DNA from: Panagrolaimus kolymaensis
Lineage: Eukaryota; Nematoda; Chromadorea; Rhabditida; Panagrolaimidae
NCBI GenBank assembly: GCA_028622995.1
Contig: JAJQJQ010000023.1
Span: forward strand, 186,001 to 250,000
Length of the DNA: 64,000 nucleotides
Direction: 5' to 3'
Shown here: positions 48,912 to 59,974 of the stretch, piece by piece
How the letters are laid out: every line of letters begins with the position of its first letter
Numbering within the stretch: the stretch's first letter is position 1
Translations under genes and position numbers: made by a program
The notes under the pieces: model-generated
Seen by the model: the letters and a program-made list of their open reading frames with translations, nothing else
The model's database searches: none
Told to the model about the DNA's origin: nothing

Positions 48912-49214
48912 TTTTTAATTAACTAACCAAATGTTGCATTTTTTTAATCCAAACAAAAAACTAAAATTATTCACTTTCAGTCTTTTTTTGTCATTTGAAC
49001 CTTTTTAAAGTTTAAATAAAAAACACTTGAGCTCTTTTTCAGTATGTTGATACAAAGTTTTTAAATACGTTAATATGTTTACAATTTATAATCAACAAAA
49101 TTATTCATTTATTAGGTTTTGCATTTTGGCACATGACTCGGTAGATTTTCCGAGTATTATTTATTTTAAAATTCATAGAAAACAAAAAATATAACAAAAT
49201 TAGATTTTTGAATC

Positions 49215-49329
49215 ATCGTCATCAGGGCTGCACGAAATTTCGTTTCGTCTTTCGCTTTCGCGAAATTTCCCGAAATTAAATTTTAAAAATTTTTTAATCT
49301 TTCCAATTTCGTGCAGCCCTGATCGTAAT
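49215..49329. mobile_element. short hAT-type MITE
   Basis: Element 49223-49321 (99 bp) begins CAGGGCTGCACGAAATT and ends AATTTCGTGCAGCCCTG. The flanks ATCGTCAT (49215-49222) and ATCGTAAT (49322-49329) match at 7 of 8 positions, as expected for an old 8-bp hAT target duplication. Confidence 0.75.
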
Positions 49330-49710
49330 TAGCGCTTCGGTTCATCGAAATACTTTGGTTTTTGATTTTTGGTTTGAACTGGAACCCAATGTTTCTCGCT
49401 TTTTGGTTTTTTAGTCTTTATTTTTATTTTTTTCGGTTCTGTTTCAGTTGATTCGGTTCTCTGAAAATCGAACCGAAAAAGCGAAAATCGCAGCGCTGAT
49501 TTTAATAAACAAAATATTAACTTTCTTAGACATGCTTGAAATTGAAAGATATAAATTTTCTTTTTTCGAATGAAACAACACATGATTTATATTGTCCTAT
49601 GTTTTTTAAAAAATATACAACGATAAAAACCTGGTAAGCAAAAATTTTATGGTGAAAGATACATAAAATTTAATTCAAATAAATATTCATGGATTAGAAT
49701 GTTTGGAAAA
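49330..49710. other. intergenic, no gene seen
   Basis: A region rich in GGTTC/GAACC and TTTTGG motifs (49335-49500), possibly another decayed repeat, then A/T-rich sequence down to the end of LRR copy 6. Confidence 0.4.
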
Positions 49711-51183
49711 TTAGGAATCACTATATTCATTAAGTTTGATAAGATCAATATTTGGTTTTGTTCTTTCATAAAATTCTATAATCCGTTGCCGAAATATAAC
49801 AACAGTAATAACAATCATCAAAACTACTACCAATAAAAATCCAGTAAAAACCCAAAAAGCTGCCGATAAATTTACAAAAATTTTACAGTCTTTTGTAGAA
49901 ATTTCTATTAAAAATTTCCCCTTCACATCTTCAGGACCATCACATTCTAATTCTGATTTATCTCGAAAAGATTTGTGCCTTTTAAGATTATCCGAGAAGA
50001 CTGGGTTCTTGCTTTGAATATCTTCGATCAACCATGCATTGGAACAATTACAAATAAATTTATTTCCGCCCAAATATATATGCTTTAATTTTGACCAATT
50101 TAATAGGTTTTCAGATAATACAGAGACATTACAATATTCAATGTGGAACGTTTCTAAATTTTCCACTTTATAACTACCCGAATGATCATCATTTTCTGGC
50201 AATAATCCACCAAAAGCATTTTCATGTATCCATGTAAGTTTATTATTAAAACCCAATTCAAGAATTTTGAGATTTGGAAAATTACAAAATGCACAGTTTT
50301 CAATGGATTTTAGGTTTTGGTTAAAAATTAATATCAAATGTTGGAAATTGTGGAGAATAGTTGTAAAAGGTTTTTTTAAAACTTCTAATTCATTGTGTCC
50401 AACTTCAAGTTCCTTTAAACTCGGAATATATTGAATTGCTTTTGGGAATTCTTTTAATAAATTAAATTCTAGTTTCAGAGTTTCCAGATTTCTAAAATAT
50501 AATCACGATTAATTTCGATATGCATATTTCCAAAAACATTTTTAGCAAAAAAAGCTTACTTTAAATTAATAAACATATCACCATCGAGACTTGAAATACC
50601 ACAAAAACTTATTTGTAAACTTTTTAAATTTGATAATGATTCAGAAAAAATTTCTTTTGTAAGAATAGGCTCAAGCTTAAAATTAGCACTAAATATGAGA
50701 GAAGTAAGATTTTTAAAATGTTTAAAAGTTGAAGAAGAAAACAAAAAATTCCCATTAAAATTTAATTCAAATAAAGTTAAACCAAGTTTTGGAGTGAAAA
50801 TGTTTTCATCAAATAGTTGCGCTGACTCTTTAGATAATTCCAACGTTTTTAAAGAATCAAATCTATCCAAATCTCCAACTTCGAGGCTAACATAATTTAA
50901 ATTAAGTTTTGATATTTTATGATTAAAAAGTTGTTGAAAAGATTGAAGATCAATTGGTGTGGGAAAATATTCAACAGGTAGGGAATGATTTCCATAACAT
51001 TCTAGAGTTACGTTATCGTATCTACACTTGGAATCTAAAAATTATTTTGATTAAAGAATAGGCGTACATATAATAAATTGGCGATTTCACTGATAATATC
51101 TGCTTACCGGAAAGATTACTACTACACAAAGTTAAAATTAAGTAAAAAACGAAAATAAAAAATATCTGACAAAACAAATTCAT
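49711..51183 (-). CDS. LRR type I membrane protein, copy 6
   Basis: Exons 51183-51108, 51034-50560 and 50491-49711 give 444 codons (443 aa). It has a signal peptide (CQIFFIFVFYLILTLC), LRRs, C-cap (FICNCSNAWLIEDI, CDGPEDVKGK) and a span (FTGFLLVVVLMIVITVVIF). The tail ends IKLNEYSDS. It is the most divergent copy: the C-cap end reads DCKIFVNLSAAF where the others have GCKEMICEK, so one Cys of the cap is lost. Block at 51241-51313. Confidence 0.88.
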
Positions 51184-51371
51184 TTAAAACAAATAAACTC
51201 AAATCAAATTGATTATATTGCTTTTATTTCAAATAAAAAAAATGAATCACTTTCAGTTTTTTGTTTTTTTATTTGACTCTTTAACGTTTAAACAAAAAAA
51301 AAACACTTGAGCTGTTTTTTGCTTATAATTTTTGATTACAAAAATTTTTTTGTATATTTTTCCCAAATTCG

Positions 51372-52690
51372 CAATGAAATGCTTCTTAGAATCCTATGCC
51401 CTATTTTTTTTTCTTGAACATTATAAAACACTTACAGGAAATACTCAAAACAAAAAAAATACAAAAACATACGCATGTAGTGAAGTTCGTCTTGACCAAG
51501 TAAGTTTGAGGTTTGAAACAAAAGCGAAAATAAAAGTCAAAACCAGAGCTGTCGTTTCGCTGCGCCAGCGAAAAGCGCTAAACGCCCAGCGTTCTTTCGT
51601 TTGAATAAACGCCAGCGAACGCTGGCGTTTTTTTTAAAAAGCTTTTGAAGCGCTGCGCTGAAAACAGCGTTCAACGCTGTCGCTGGCGTTTTCGCTGATC
51701 GCTGTTTGATTCATACATGGAAGTTCCATTGCTACATATTTTTATTTTAGTAGTATATTTTAACCATCCACTTAAATTTGATATTTTCTTATGGTTTATA
51801 GATTTTCGACCATGGAGAATCCGAATATGAATCCCATTACCCTTATTGTATATACATAAAAGCGAGTTTTAGCTATACAACGTTACATTTAGGCTAATTA
51901 TGCGTCACCGAGGCTATAGATTATGAATTTGCTTATTTCATTCCAAGGAGAATATTTTTTAACCTTAAAGGTATCTAGATATAAAAAAAAAACAAAGGGA
52001 TATCTATCATTTACGGATTTTTCAAGGCGGAAACATCGAATGGGCGAATTATTAAAAGAAAGAATTCATAAATACATGAAAAAATTCAAAATTGTTTTTA
52101 AAAAAATAATAAATATTCCTGAATTTACTGATAACAATTTTTGCCCTAGTTATTATGCTAATTAATGCACCGCCCACTTGAAGCAACTAATGTATTTGGG
52201 AGGTCTTCTTAAATCTCCGTAAATTCAAAATCTCTTATTCTTCAGCTAAAATTATTTTTAGTTTATGCTTTAGACATCGAAGCATGCAAATCTTAAATAT
52301 ATTTTTAGTCCAAAAATAAACATAATAACAATTTTAGCTTCTCAAAATTAACAATTTTGGCTTTTCAAATTTTTATTTAATATTTTTACGCTATAAAACG
52401 CTGGCGCCAGCGCGCTTTTTTTCAGCGCGCCAAATTCAGCGCTTTTTGTTTTCGCTAGAAAACAGCGTCGCTGAAAAGCGCTGATTGCCAAAGACGCTGT
52501 CGCTGGCGAAAAACAGCGAAACGACAGCCCTGGTCAAAACAACCAACATCAAAAAAATCACGAATAATTAAAGTTTTGCTAAAAATAATTTTTGTTTGTA
52601 TGGTAAATTTAAATATATCTATGATAATAATGGATGGTGGTGATAGCTTTTTACATAGGTTTTTAATTCATTTCTGACATAAACCACGAA
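51372..52690 (-). pseudogene. relic of an insulin-like gene region, split by a hAT element
   Basis: GCAATGAAATGCTTCTTAGAAT (51375-51396) matches the exon 2 start region of the insulin-like gene (41930-41950). TAGCTTTTT...TTTAATTCATTTCTGACATAAA (52646-52686) matches the sequence upstream of that gene (42165-42205). The parts between are similar in layout but decayed, with no open signal-peptide exon. The middle is interrupted by the 989-bp element at 51544-52532. Confidence 0.45.
51536..52540. mobile_element. hAT-type element, 989 bp, with 8-bp target duplication
   Basis: Element 51544-52532 begins CAGAGCTGTCGTTTCGCTG and ends CAGCGAAACGACAGCCCTG. GTCAAAAC lies exactly on both sides (51536-51543 and 52533-52540). 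Many CGCTGG/CCAGCG motifs fill 150-200 bp at each end, as sub-terminal repeats do in hAT elements. The interior has only a short lysine-rich frame (51923-52165) that is not transposase-like, so the element is non-autonomous. Confidence 0.85.
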
Positions 52691-53554
52691 TGTTACCGTA
52701 TTCAAAAACAAACGCATGTACGAATTAATTTAATTTTTTTTAGTTAAAAGATCTTTTTAATTTTTTTGCATTCTATTTTCTTCAAAATTTTTTTTCTTTT
52801 TAGTTTTTTGTTGTTGTAAACTAACAAAAAAAATTTCTTCTTCTTTTCTTTTTTTTTCTTTTTGCTTTTGCTTCCCTTCTTTTTATCTTTTTGGTAAAAT
52901 AAATGGTTGTCGTCGTCGTCTTTGAGAAGAAGAAAAAAATAAAAGAAAAAAAGAAAAACGGAACAACCACCACCAACTCACACAACAAAATAAAAGCGAC
53001 GCATGACATTATTCTTTTCTCCCTATTTTTTTTTCTATTTTCTATCTCTCTTTTTCTTTTCTGTCTTCCTTTCTTTTTTTTCCAGAGCATCAAAAAAATT
53101 CTTTCTTTATTTATCGATCGCCGCTCGCTCACATATATTTTTTTTTCTTTCCAGCAGCAACAACGTCTCGTTTCTTTTCTTTTTCCTTTCTTCTCCTTCT
53201 CCTCTTTATTTTTTTTCTCTCCTTTTTTAACCCAAACACACACACAAACAAAAGATCCTTTCTTTTTTTTCTTTCCTTTTTTTCGCCAACAACTCTCTCC
53301 TCTCTTTTCTTCTTTTTTTTCTTTAAAGTAAAAAAAAAATATGCAACGTATAGGAAAAAATATTTTTTTATGTTTTGTTTTGTTTTGGTTCGCTTCAGTC
53401 AAGTCACAGAAAAAAAAATAGGCTCTTTCTTTTTTCTTGTTTCTTCCTTCTTTTTTTTCCTTGCATTTTCTCGTATTTTTTTTTATTTTTGTTGGAAAAA
53501 ATAAAGTTTTTTTAGTTAAAAAATAAAGAAAGAAAAAGCCTCGATAAAAAAGTG
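52691..53554. other. intergenic, pyrimidine-rich
   Basis: Dense T, TC and TTTCT runs with a GTCGTCGTC tract near 52905. The long frames here on both strands are low-complexity Phe/Lys-rich artefacts. It probably holds the promoter and 5' UTR of the zinc-finger gene. Confidence 0.5.
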
Positions 53555-55386
53555 ATGTTGGAATGTGTTGGATGCCCAGCAAGTGACTTCGAATCCAAGC
53601 ATGATCTGGAAGCTCATGTAGCTGCAATACATTTTAATTATTTACCATATGAATGTGAAAAATGCCGTTTTGCTAAATTTCCTACTGAATATGCAATTAG
53701 GTATCATTGGGAATTCGAGCATCAAATCAGTGAATATTGTGTAAGTTTATTTTTTCTTTCTTTTTATGATTTTTTGCTTTTTTTTGACAAAATTTATTAT
53801 TAAAAAAGTCATAAACTTATCAATATTGCCTGAGGCAATTTCTTTGAAAACTAAAGGTTAAGAGTAAGAAAAGTAAAAAGTTCTAAGAAATTAGTCACTT
53901 CAAAAATAATTCTATTTCCACATAGATAAAACGTTGGAGCTTAATGAATTTTTGCTTTGAGAACTTACAGCTTAAAATTTTTTTAGTTTTGTAAAACTAA
54001 ATTTTCAAAAGCATTTTATCTCAGGAAAATGAGAATAACTGCATTTTTTTCTCTTTTTTAAACTTTTTTCCTTCCTATTTTTTTTTGTTTTCACAAGACA
54101 TCACCATTCTTTTTTCCTTTTTTCCTTTCTTTCACGATTTTTTTAATCAATATTTTTTTTGTCTCTTTTCTTGCTTCTTTCAAAAGAAAAAAAAAATAGA
54201 AAACGAAGAAGAAAAAAAAACAGACAAAAAGTGTTTATCAAAGTTCTCTATTAGCCTTATTTTTTTTTGCTTCTCGCAGCGAAAGTTAAATTTTAAACAG
54301 AACTTTGGAACAAAAATAATTATTTACAGAGTTTTTAAACATTCTAAACCTGAAATGTTTTTTGTAGATCCGCTACCGTATTTCTCCTGAACTTATTGCA
54401 AAGCGACAAGAAATAGTTGATTATGTTCAACAATGCGTTGATCGACAACCAACAACAACAAACACAACCACAACGACTTCATCATCCAATATAGGTTTTT
54501 AAATATCCCAAATTTTCAATAATTTTTTATAAGCTTTTTTTTGTAGATTCAGCATTTGATACTGAACAAATTGAAGAAAAACCTGTGATAAATCCTGAAT
54601 CATCGATTACTGAATCATCGGGAAATTTTCCGGCTTCAAGTCTTTCGCCTACTTTAAAAGATTTGTTGAAAACTTCTGAATTAGCTTCAGAGACCCGACT
54701 TGGAGGTAAAAAATTGTTTAAAAATTAAACTAAGAAAATAAAATTTTAGATGCAATTAAAAAAATGAAAAAGAGAAAACGCCACAATATCACTTCATTTC
54801 AAGTTCCAATTTCTATGGTTTCTGCCCCAACTTCGATAATATCTGAATCAACTTCTAACTATGTTGGTGGCAATCCAGCTACAGTGGAATGCACGGAATG
54901 TAAAAGGATCATTGCTAATCAAGCCACAAGTGTTATGTATCACACAAATTCAAGGTAATTTTATTTAGGCCATTATTGAAAAATATAAGCAAATTTTTGT
55001 TAAAAACCAAAAAAATTACAGAAAATTAATTTTTTTCTTATTTTGTTGGAAAAAGTATTTTTGTGATTTAAAAAACATTTAGTTTCTATAAAATAAAAAA
55101 AATCTTCATTTTTAGGCACCTCCAACTCCCTGTATTTACTTGCACTCCATGTAAAAGAATTTGGACCACCATATCTCGAAGCGATTTATTAAAGCACGTC
55201 AAAAATTTCCATAATAATGATATGAGCGTAATCATCGATAAAAAGGATGAATATGTTAAATTAATAAAACAAAAATGTCGTGAACTGTTCCCTAATCGTG
55301 GTGCAATGATTTCAAAACGTCGATGTTATGGAAGCAGCCCAAATGGATTTGCTGAAGATGGAATTGATGGAGAACAAGATGAATGA
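53555..55386 (+). CDS. C2H2 zinc-finger nuclear protein, four fingers
   Basis: Exons 53555-53740, 54368-54494, 54547-54705, 54750-54954 and 55116-55386 give 316 codons (315 aa). Two N-terminal C2H2-type fingers (CVGCPASDF...HVAAIH and CEKC...HWEFEH, both C-x2-C-x13-H-x4-H) are followed by IRYRISPELIAKRQEIVDYV. Next comes a Thr/Ser-rich linker (TTTNTTTTTSSS), a basic KKMKKRKRH likely to be a nuclear localisation signal, and two more fingers (CTECKRII...HTNSRH and CTPCKRIWTTISRSDLLKH...H). The split layout resembles nematode-specific C2H2 regulators of unknown targets. I chose the ATG at 53555. DNA or RNA binding is inferred. Confidence 0.85.
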
Positions 55387-55485
55387 ATTTAATAAATTTT
55401 TTTGATATTTGCTTGAAATTTTGTAGTTTATTTTTTGAAGTTAATAAAGTTTTTTGAAAAAAAAATATAAAAAGAATTCCATTAT

Positions 55486-57052
55486 TTAAAACTTTTGAAT
55501 TATTGAAATCCTTATTCTGGTATTATAGGATAATTCTTTGTAAGATTTTTGAATCGTGGTCGAATAGAAAGCCGAACATAAACAAACATTTATAGCTGTT
55601 AGAGTTGCAGCATAATTCCCAAGGTATTTAATGGTTAACATTGTGAACTGAAAACAAGCAATTAAAAAATTATCTAATGAAAAATATTTTGGATTCTTAT
55701 GAATTTTCGTCTCAGTAATCCAATTTTTATTTTCGCATTGCATTATCAAATATAACTTTTTTGATATAAAAAAAATATACTTTAAATATTATTTTATTGA
55801 TTAGGATATATGTAATTAAGCGCTCTGTATGATGAATAGTTTTTTATTTTTATGTTTCCATATAAATTGTTAATATGGGTTTGAACTGCTTGTATCACCT
55901 TTAAGTTCAAAATTCTACAAGAACAGCACCTTTTTTAATGTAAAATTTTACATAAAATTTCTAAATAACAAAAATTTGAGTTTGAAAGTTTAAAATCTTT
56001 TTAAAAAGGTTATAAAAAAAGTGAAAATAAAATATTCAAAACTAAAAATGTTAAGAAAAAAAATGCATTCAGCGAGGTAGATTTTTTTAAAAGAAGAAAA
56101 AAAGACAACGATTTTTTTTTTTCGTTTAAGTTGTGTAATTTTATTGATCGAAAATTGTCCTCTTCTATTTTTTATGTGTATTCCTTTCTGTGCTTGATTT
56201 TCTTTTTTTCTTTTTTTTTTGCATAACGTCGCTAAATTTTTCTCTAAACATTTTTTTTCACACTTGAATTTATTGTGATTTTTTTAATAAAAAAAACAGA
56301 TAATAATAAACGCTTACTTCAGGAAAAAATTCAGCCATTATAGTCGGTGCAACATCCAACACCACATTTATAAATAAAACAATTATCACAGTTTTGCAAA
56401 CATTTCTCATTTTTTCAGTTTTTAATTTTCGATAAAATTTTAATAAACAAAATAAAATTATTCCACTTATCATATTGCTGATTGTGAAAGCCAAACGGAG
56501 CTGCATGGAATATAAGTTTCGATGCATTAAAATAACGCATGTAAAACTTTGGCAAGCTTTAATAAATTCATCGGTTGCCATGTTAATTAATAAATTTATA
56601 TTGAAACCAATGAAAATAAATAATGGCAAAGACAAAATTAAAATTATAGCGAGTAAAGTTTTGGATTTTTTAGTGTACTGTATTGGCAAAATTATAGCCA
56701 AGCATCGATCAATGGACAAAAATAAATCCACCACAGGATTAACATACATGCAAAACCATGGAAAAATTCCAAAAAAATAAAGCATAGTTCCATTGTAAAT
56801 TAGCATATTTGGACGCCAAAATATTAAAAAATGAATACTCTCTATTACCGTTGCCGAACACCAAAGTGAGAGAAAAAAGAAATAAACAGTAATGACAGGA
56901 GAAAGTTTTTGACTTTCAGTTCTGAATGTTTTGTAAAAAAGTACTCTCAAAGAAAATCGCAGCGACACTAAAGATAAAAGCATTGTTATAACTGTATTTG
57001 CCAAAGTTACATAAGCTGAATATTCTTCAATAATTTCCTCCGTTTGGTCCAT
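55486..57052 (-). CDS. nematode serpentine (7TM) receptor
   Basis: Exons 57052-56318 and 55647-55486 give 299 codons (298 aa). Exon 1 carries six hydrophobic segments and exon 2 the seventh (YLGNYAATLTAINVCLCSAF). After the third segment is DLFLSIDRCLAIILPIQYTKK, the DRY-like motif region of nematode chemoreceptor-type GPCRs (DRC here). I start at ATG 57052 (DQTEEIIEEYSAY), because the frame upstream has no earlier ATG. The intron between the exons (670 bp) is the longest in a gene of this window. Subfamily (Srsx/Srw/Srbc-like) is not certain; a chemosensory or peptide receptor role is inferred. Confidence 0.8.
55648..56317 (-). other. long intron of the serpentine receptor gene
   Basis: 670 bp between donor GTAAGCG and acceptor TTTTCAG; only A/T-rich sequence seen, no nested gene. 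Confidence 0.5.
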
Positions 57053-59974
57053 TTTTAAAATGAAGGCGATAAAAATGGGTGACAACTGCTAATATTTGAA
57101 AATTTTTACAAAACAACTTTCGAGCTTTAATTCATTCACCAAAAATCACTTTTTTAAATAAAATTTGATTATTAAACATAGAAAAAGCTTTAATAAATTT
57201 TGCTACTATATATCAAACAAAAATTTTGAAGGCGTAAAATGATGAAAAACACTTCTAAAAAATATTTCCACATACATAGGTTGGTAAAACTATAATTGAA
57301 TTAACTTATGAAGGTTGCTTAACCAATTATGAAAATATTATTTCTAAACTTTGTTTTAAAGAAATATAAAAAAAAATTTGTTTTAGAAAAAAAAAATTTT
57401 TAACTTTAATAATATTTGACTTCCAAAAATGCGTAAAAAAAATAATCATACAAAAAACATTTAAACTTATTAACATACTTATTTTGAAATCTTTTTGACA
57501 TTATAAAATTATAACTTTTTTGATTCGTTTTTTAGGTATCTCGAAGAAAAAAAATATGACATGAACAAGAACTTCAAAAAAATACGCGTTTTGCTTAAAC
57601 TAAAATCTTCGTAGATACTTTAATTTATATTTTTGTTCATTTTCTAGCAGTCTGTACATGTGTAAATGTTCAAAGCTTATTCGATTTGGGCCGTTTTTCA
57701 TTGACCATATCAAATGTTTATTGAAAATCAGATTATTTAAAATAATATTTATTTTCTTTAAAAAGAATTCAGGCATTTCGAAAACAGAAAAACCATACTT
57801 CGTTGATTCTAATTTAAAAAGCAAATAAAACCCAAAAAAACAACAAAATATTCAAAGTTTAAACAAAATTAATCAATAGTATTTTTTATTGAACATCTTT
57901 ATGGAATAAAAAAGTGTAGAAATAAAGTTTACCCTTTTTTGGATGGATGAAAGTTTTTATTTATAAAATCAATAGCGCTCAATGCATTTTAAAACTGAGT
58001 GGACATTTTTTTCTTGATTTAAAAACCTTTTTATTTTGAAACGATTGCTTTTTATCAAATTTATTAAAAATTCTAAGCCAAAGAATTGCCCTTAGATTGA
58101 AAAGATTTAAGAGAAATATGTTTTTCTCTATCGAATTACAAAAAAGCCCTTTATTTCTTTTTCTTTTCTCATTCAGCTGAACAAATTTGAACTGAACTGG
58201 TTTTTTATTTCTTTTCTTTTGCAGCATAGGAAAAAAAATCAGATATAAATGTAACCTGCGCAATTGCAGCTCAGATGGCCCGCTTGGATGGTGCAGTGGT
58301 AATAACAACATCGCCACATATATTGCGCAACCAACCAAGTGTGGCTAGGTTCAACATCCATCGTTGGGCTTTCGTTAAAAAAATTTGAAAAATCTAAAAA
58401 AAATTAAAAACTAAAAAAGAAAAAATCAAATAAAACAACAAAATAAAATAAAAACTTTCCCGAATGCGCATAAATAATTCTAGAATTTATGCAATTGGTT
58501 CGAGCCTTCTCAGGTTTGCCAATGGAGTCATTCATTAGGGGTAGGAGTCTTTTTTTCTTTTATTTTTGCTTACTGTAATAATTATTTTTCAGTTTCTTTT
58601 TTGTTTTATCTTTGATTTGTTAATTAATACTTTTTTAATATTATTTTTAAATTAATTTATTTTCAAAATAACAACTAAAAAACTAAATAAATTTTAAAAC
58701 ATTCATTCATGTTTTAAAAAATGACAAATAAATATCGAAATTTCTTTTTTGTAAAATTAAAATAAAAAAATGCAACAAGAAAATAAAGAATTAAGTTCAT
58801 CATTAAAAAAAACCATTATTAAATATAAGTAATTACTAATAATAATGAAATGGAACTAAAAAAAGGATGACAAATAGATATGACAAAAAAATTTAAAAAT
58901 TAAAAAAGCAGACGACAACAAATGAATAAAAAAAAGCTATAATAATCATAAAAAAAAATTAAGAAGATACCGAAGATTATAAGGGATAAGTAAAACCAGT
59001 AGTAAGAAAAATAATTTCAGAGAGAGAGATGACACCGGAATACAAAAAAAAAATTAATAATAAATCAACTAATAAAAGAGACCAACAAAATTAAAGGGCG
59101 ACAAGCGCCAGCGCGCGTCGCAAACTAATTTTTTATTTTGTGGTGAAAATAAAACAGCGAGAAAACATGGGCTTTCACAAACTAACAAAATTATAAAAAT
59201 AACAAAAAAAAGACCTAAGTTTTTTAAATAAAAAAAATGCCCGCAATTTTGCATAAAAAAATCATTCTTGAACTTTATGGAAAAAAACTGAGAAAACCAA
59301 TGTAAATTTTTTTAATAATAAAAAAATAACCAGTTTTAAATAATAAAAAAAAGTTTATGAGTTAGATTCTGTAGTAAAAAAATAAATTCTAAAAAAAGTT
59401 TAAATTTGAACCGCTTTTATTAAAAAAATGAGAGAAAAAATAATGTTTTTTTAGGGAAATTTTTTTTAATAAGTTTTTAAAAAAAAGAAGTAAGTTTGTA
59501 AGTTAATAGATAAGTTCTTGTTTTTCATACAAGCTTGTAAAAAAAAGAGAAGAAGAATACTATAAAGTTAGAGAGTTTTTTAAAATCAAATTTATGAGAG
59601 CTTTAAAAAAAATAAAGATGGTTTTGAAGGGAAAATTTAAATTATTTTAGTGAAAACGAAATTTTCTGCCAAAACAAAAGAATTCAAGATTTTTAATTTT
59701 CACCGTTCCAAAAACTCAATTTTAAATAATATAATTACTTAATTATTATTATTACCTGAGATAACTATTATAAAAAAAATACTACGTAAATCCAAAAAAG
59801 AAGAGATATATAAAGAGAGAACAACTAACACGACGACGACGACAATGGAGGACCCAAATAAATGTTTTTCAGGGAGGAAGAAAAAAAAACAGACAAAAAC
59901 TAACAAAAAAAAATTAAAAATGTGGACAAAGAAAACCGAGTATTTAGAAGAAAAAAATATTGAAGAAACTATGC
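57053..59974. other. 2.9-kb intergenic stretch
   Basis: Between the serpentine receptor start and the nuclear receptor stop. Almost all A/T runs. A less AT-rich patch at 58255-58375 has a tRNA-like A box (TGGTGCAGTGG) and a degenerate B box (GGTTCAACATCC), with outer pairing GCCC...GATGG/CCATC...GGGC. It does not fold as a tRNA. No protein gene seen. ACGACGACGACAATGG near 59830 is a short repeat. Confidence 0.5.

Noticed and set aside
51923..52165. 80-residue frame inside the hAT element, considered as transposase
   Set aside because: Short, lysine-rich and without hAT dimerisation-domain or zinc-finger motifs.
52821..53627. long minus-strand frame and overlapping plus-strand frames
   Set aside because: Composition is almost only Lys/Arg/Glu or Phe/Ser from A and T runs; no domain, and it overlaps the start of the real zinc-finger gene.
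56475..56780. plus-strand 101-residue frame
   Set aside because: Exactly antisense to the serpentine receptor's membrane segments; no independent features.
58255..58375. tRNA-like A box and B box
   Set aside because: The B box has an extra base, the bases around it do not form a T stem, the 7-bp acceptor stem is missing and no T4 terminator follows. It may be a decayed tRNA-derived repeat.
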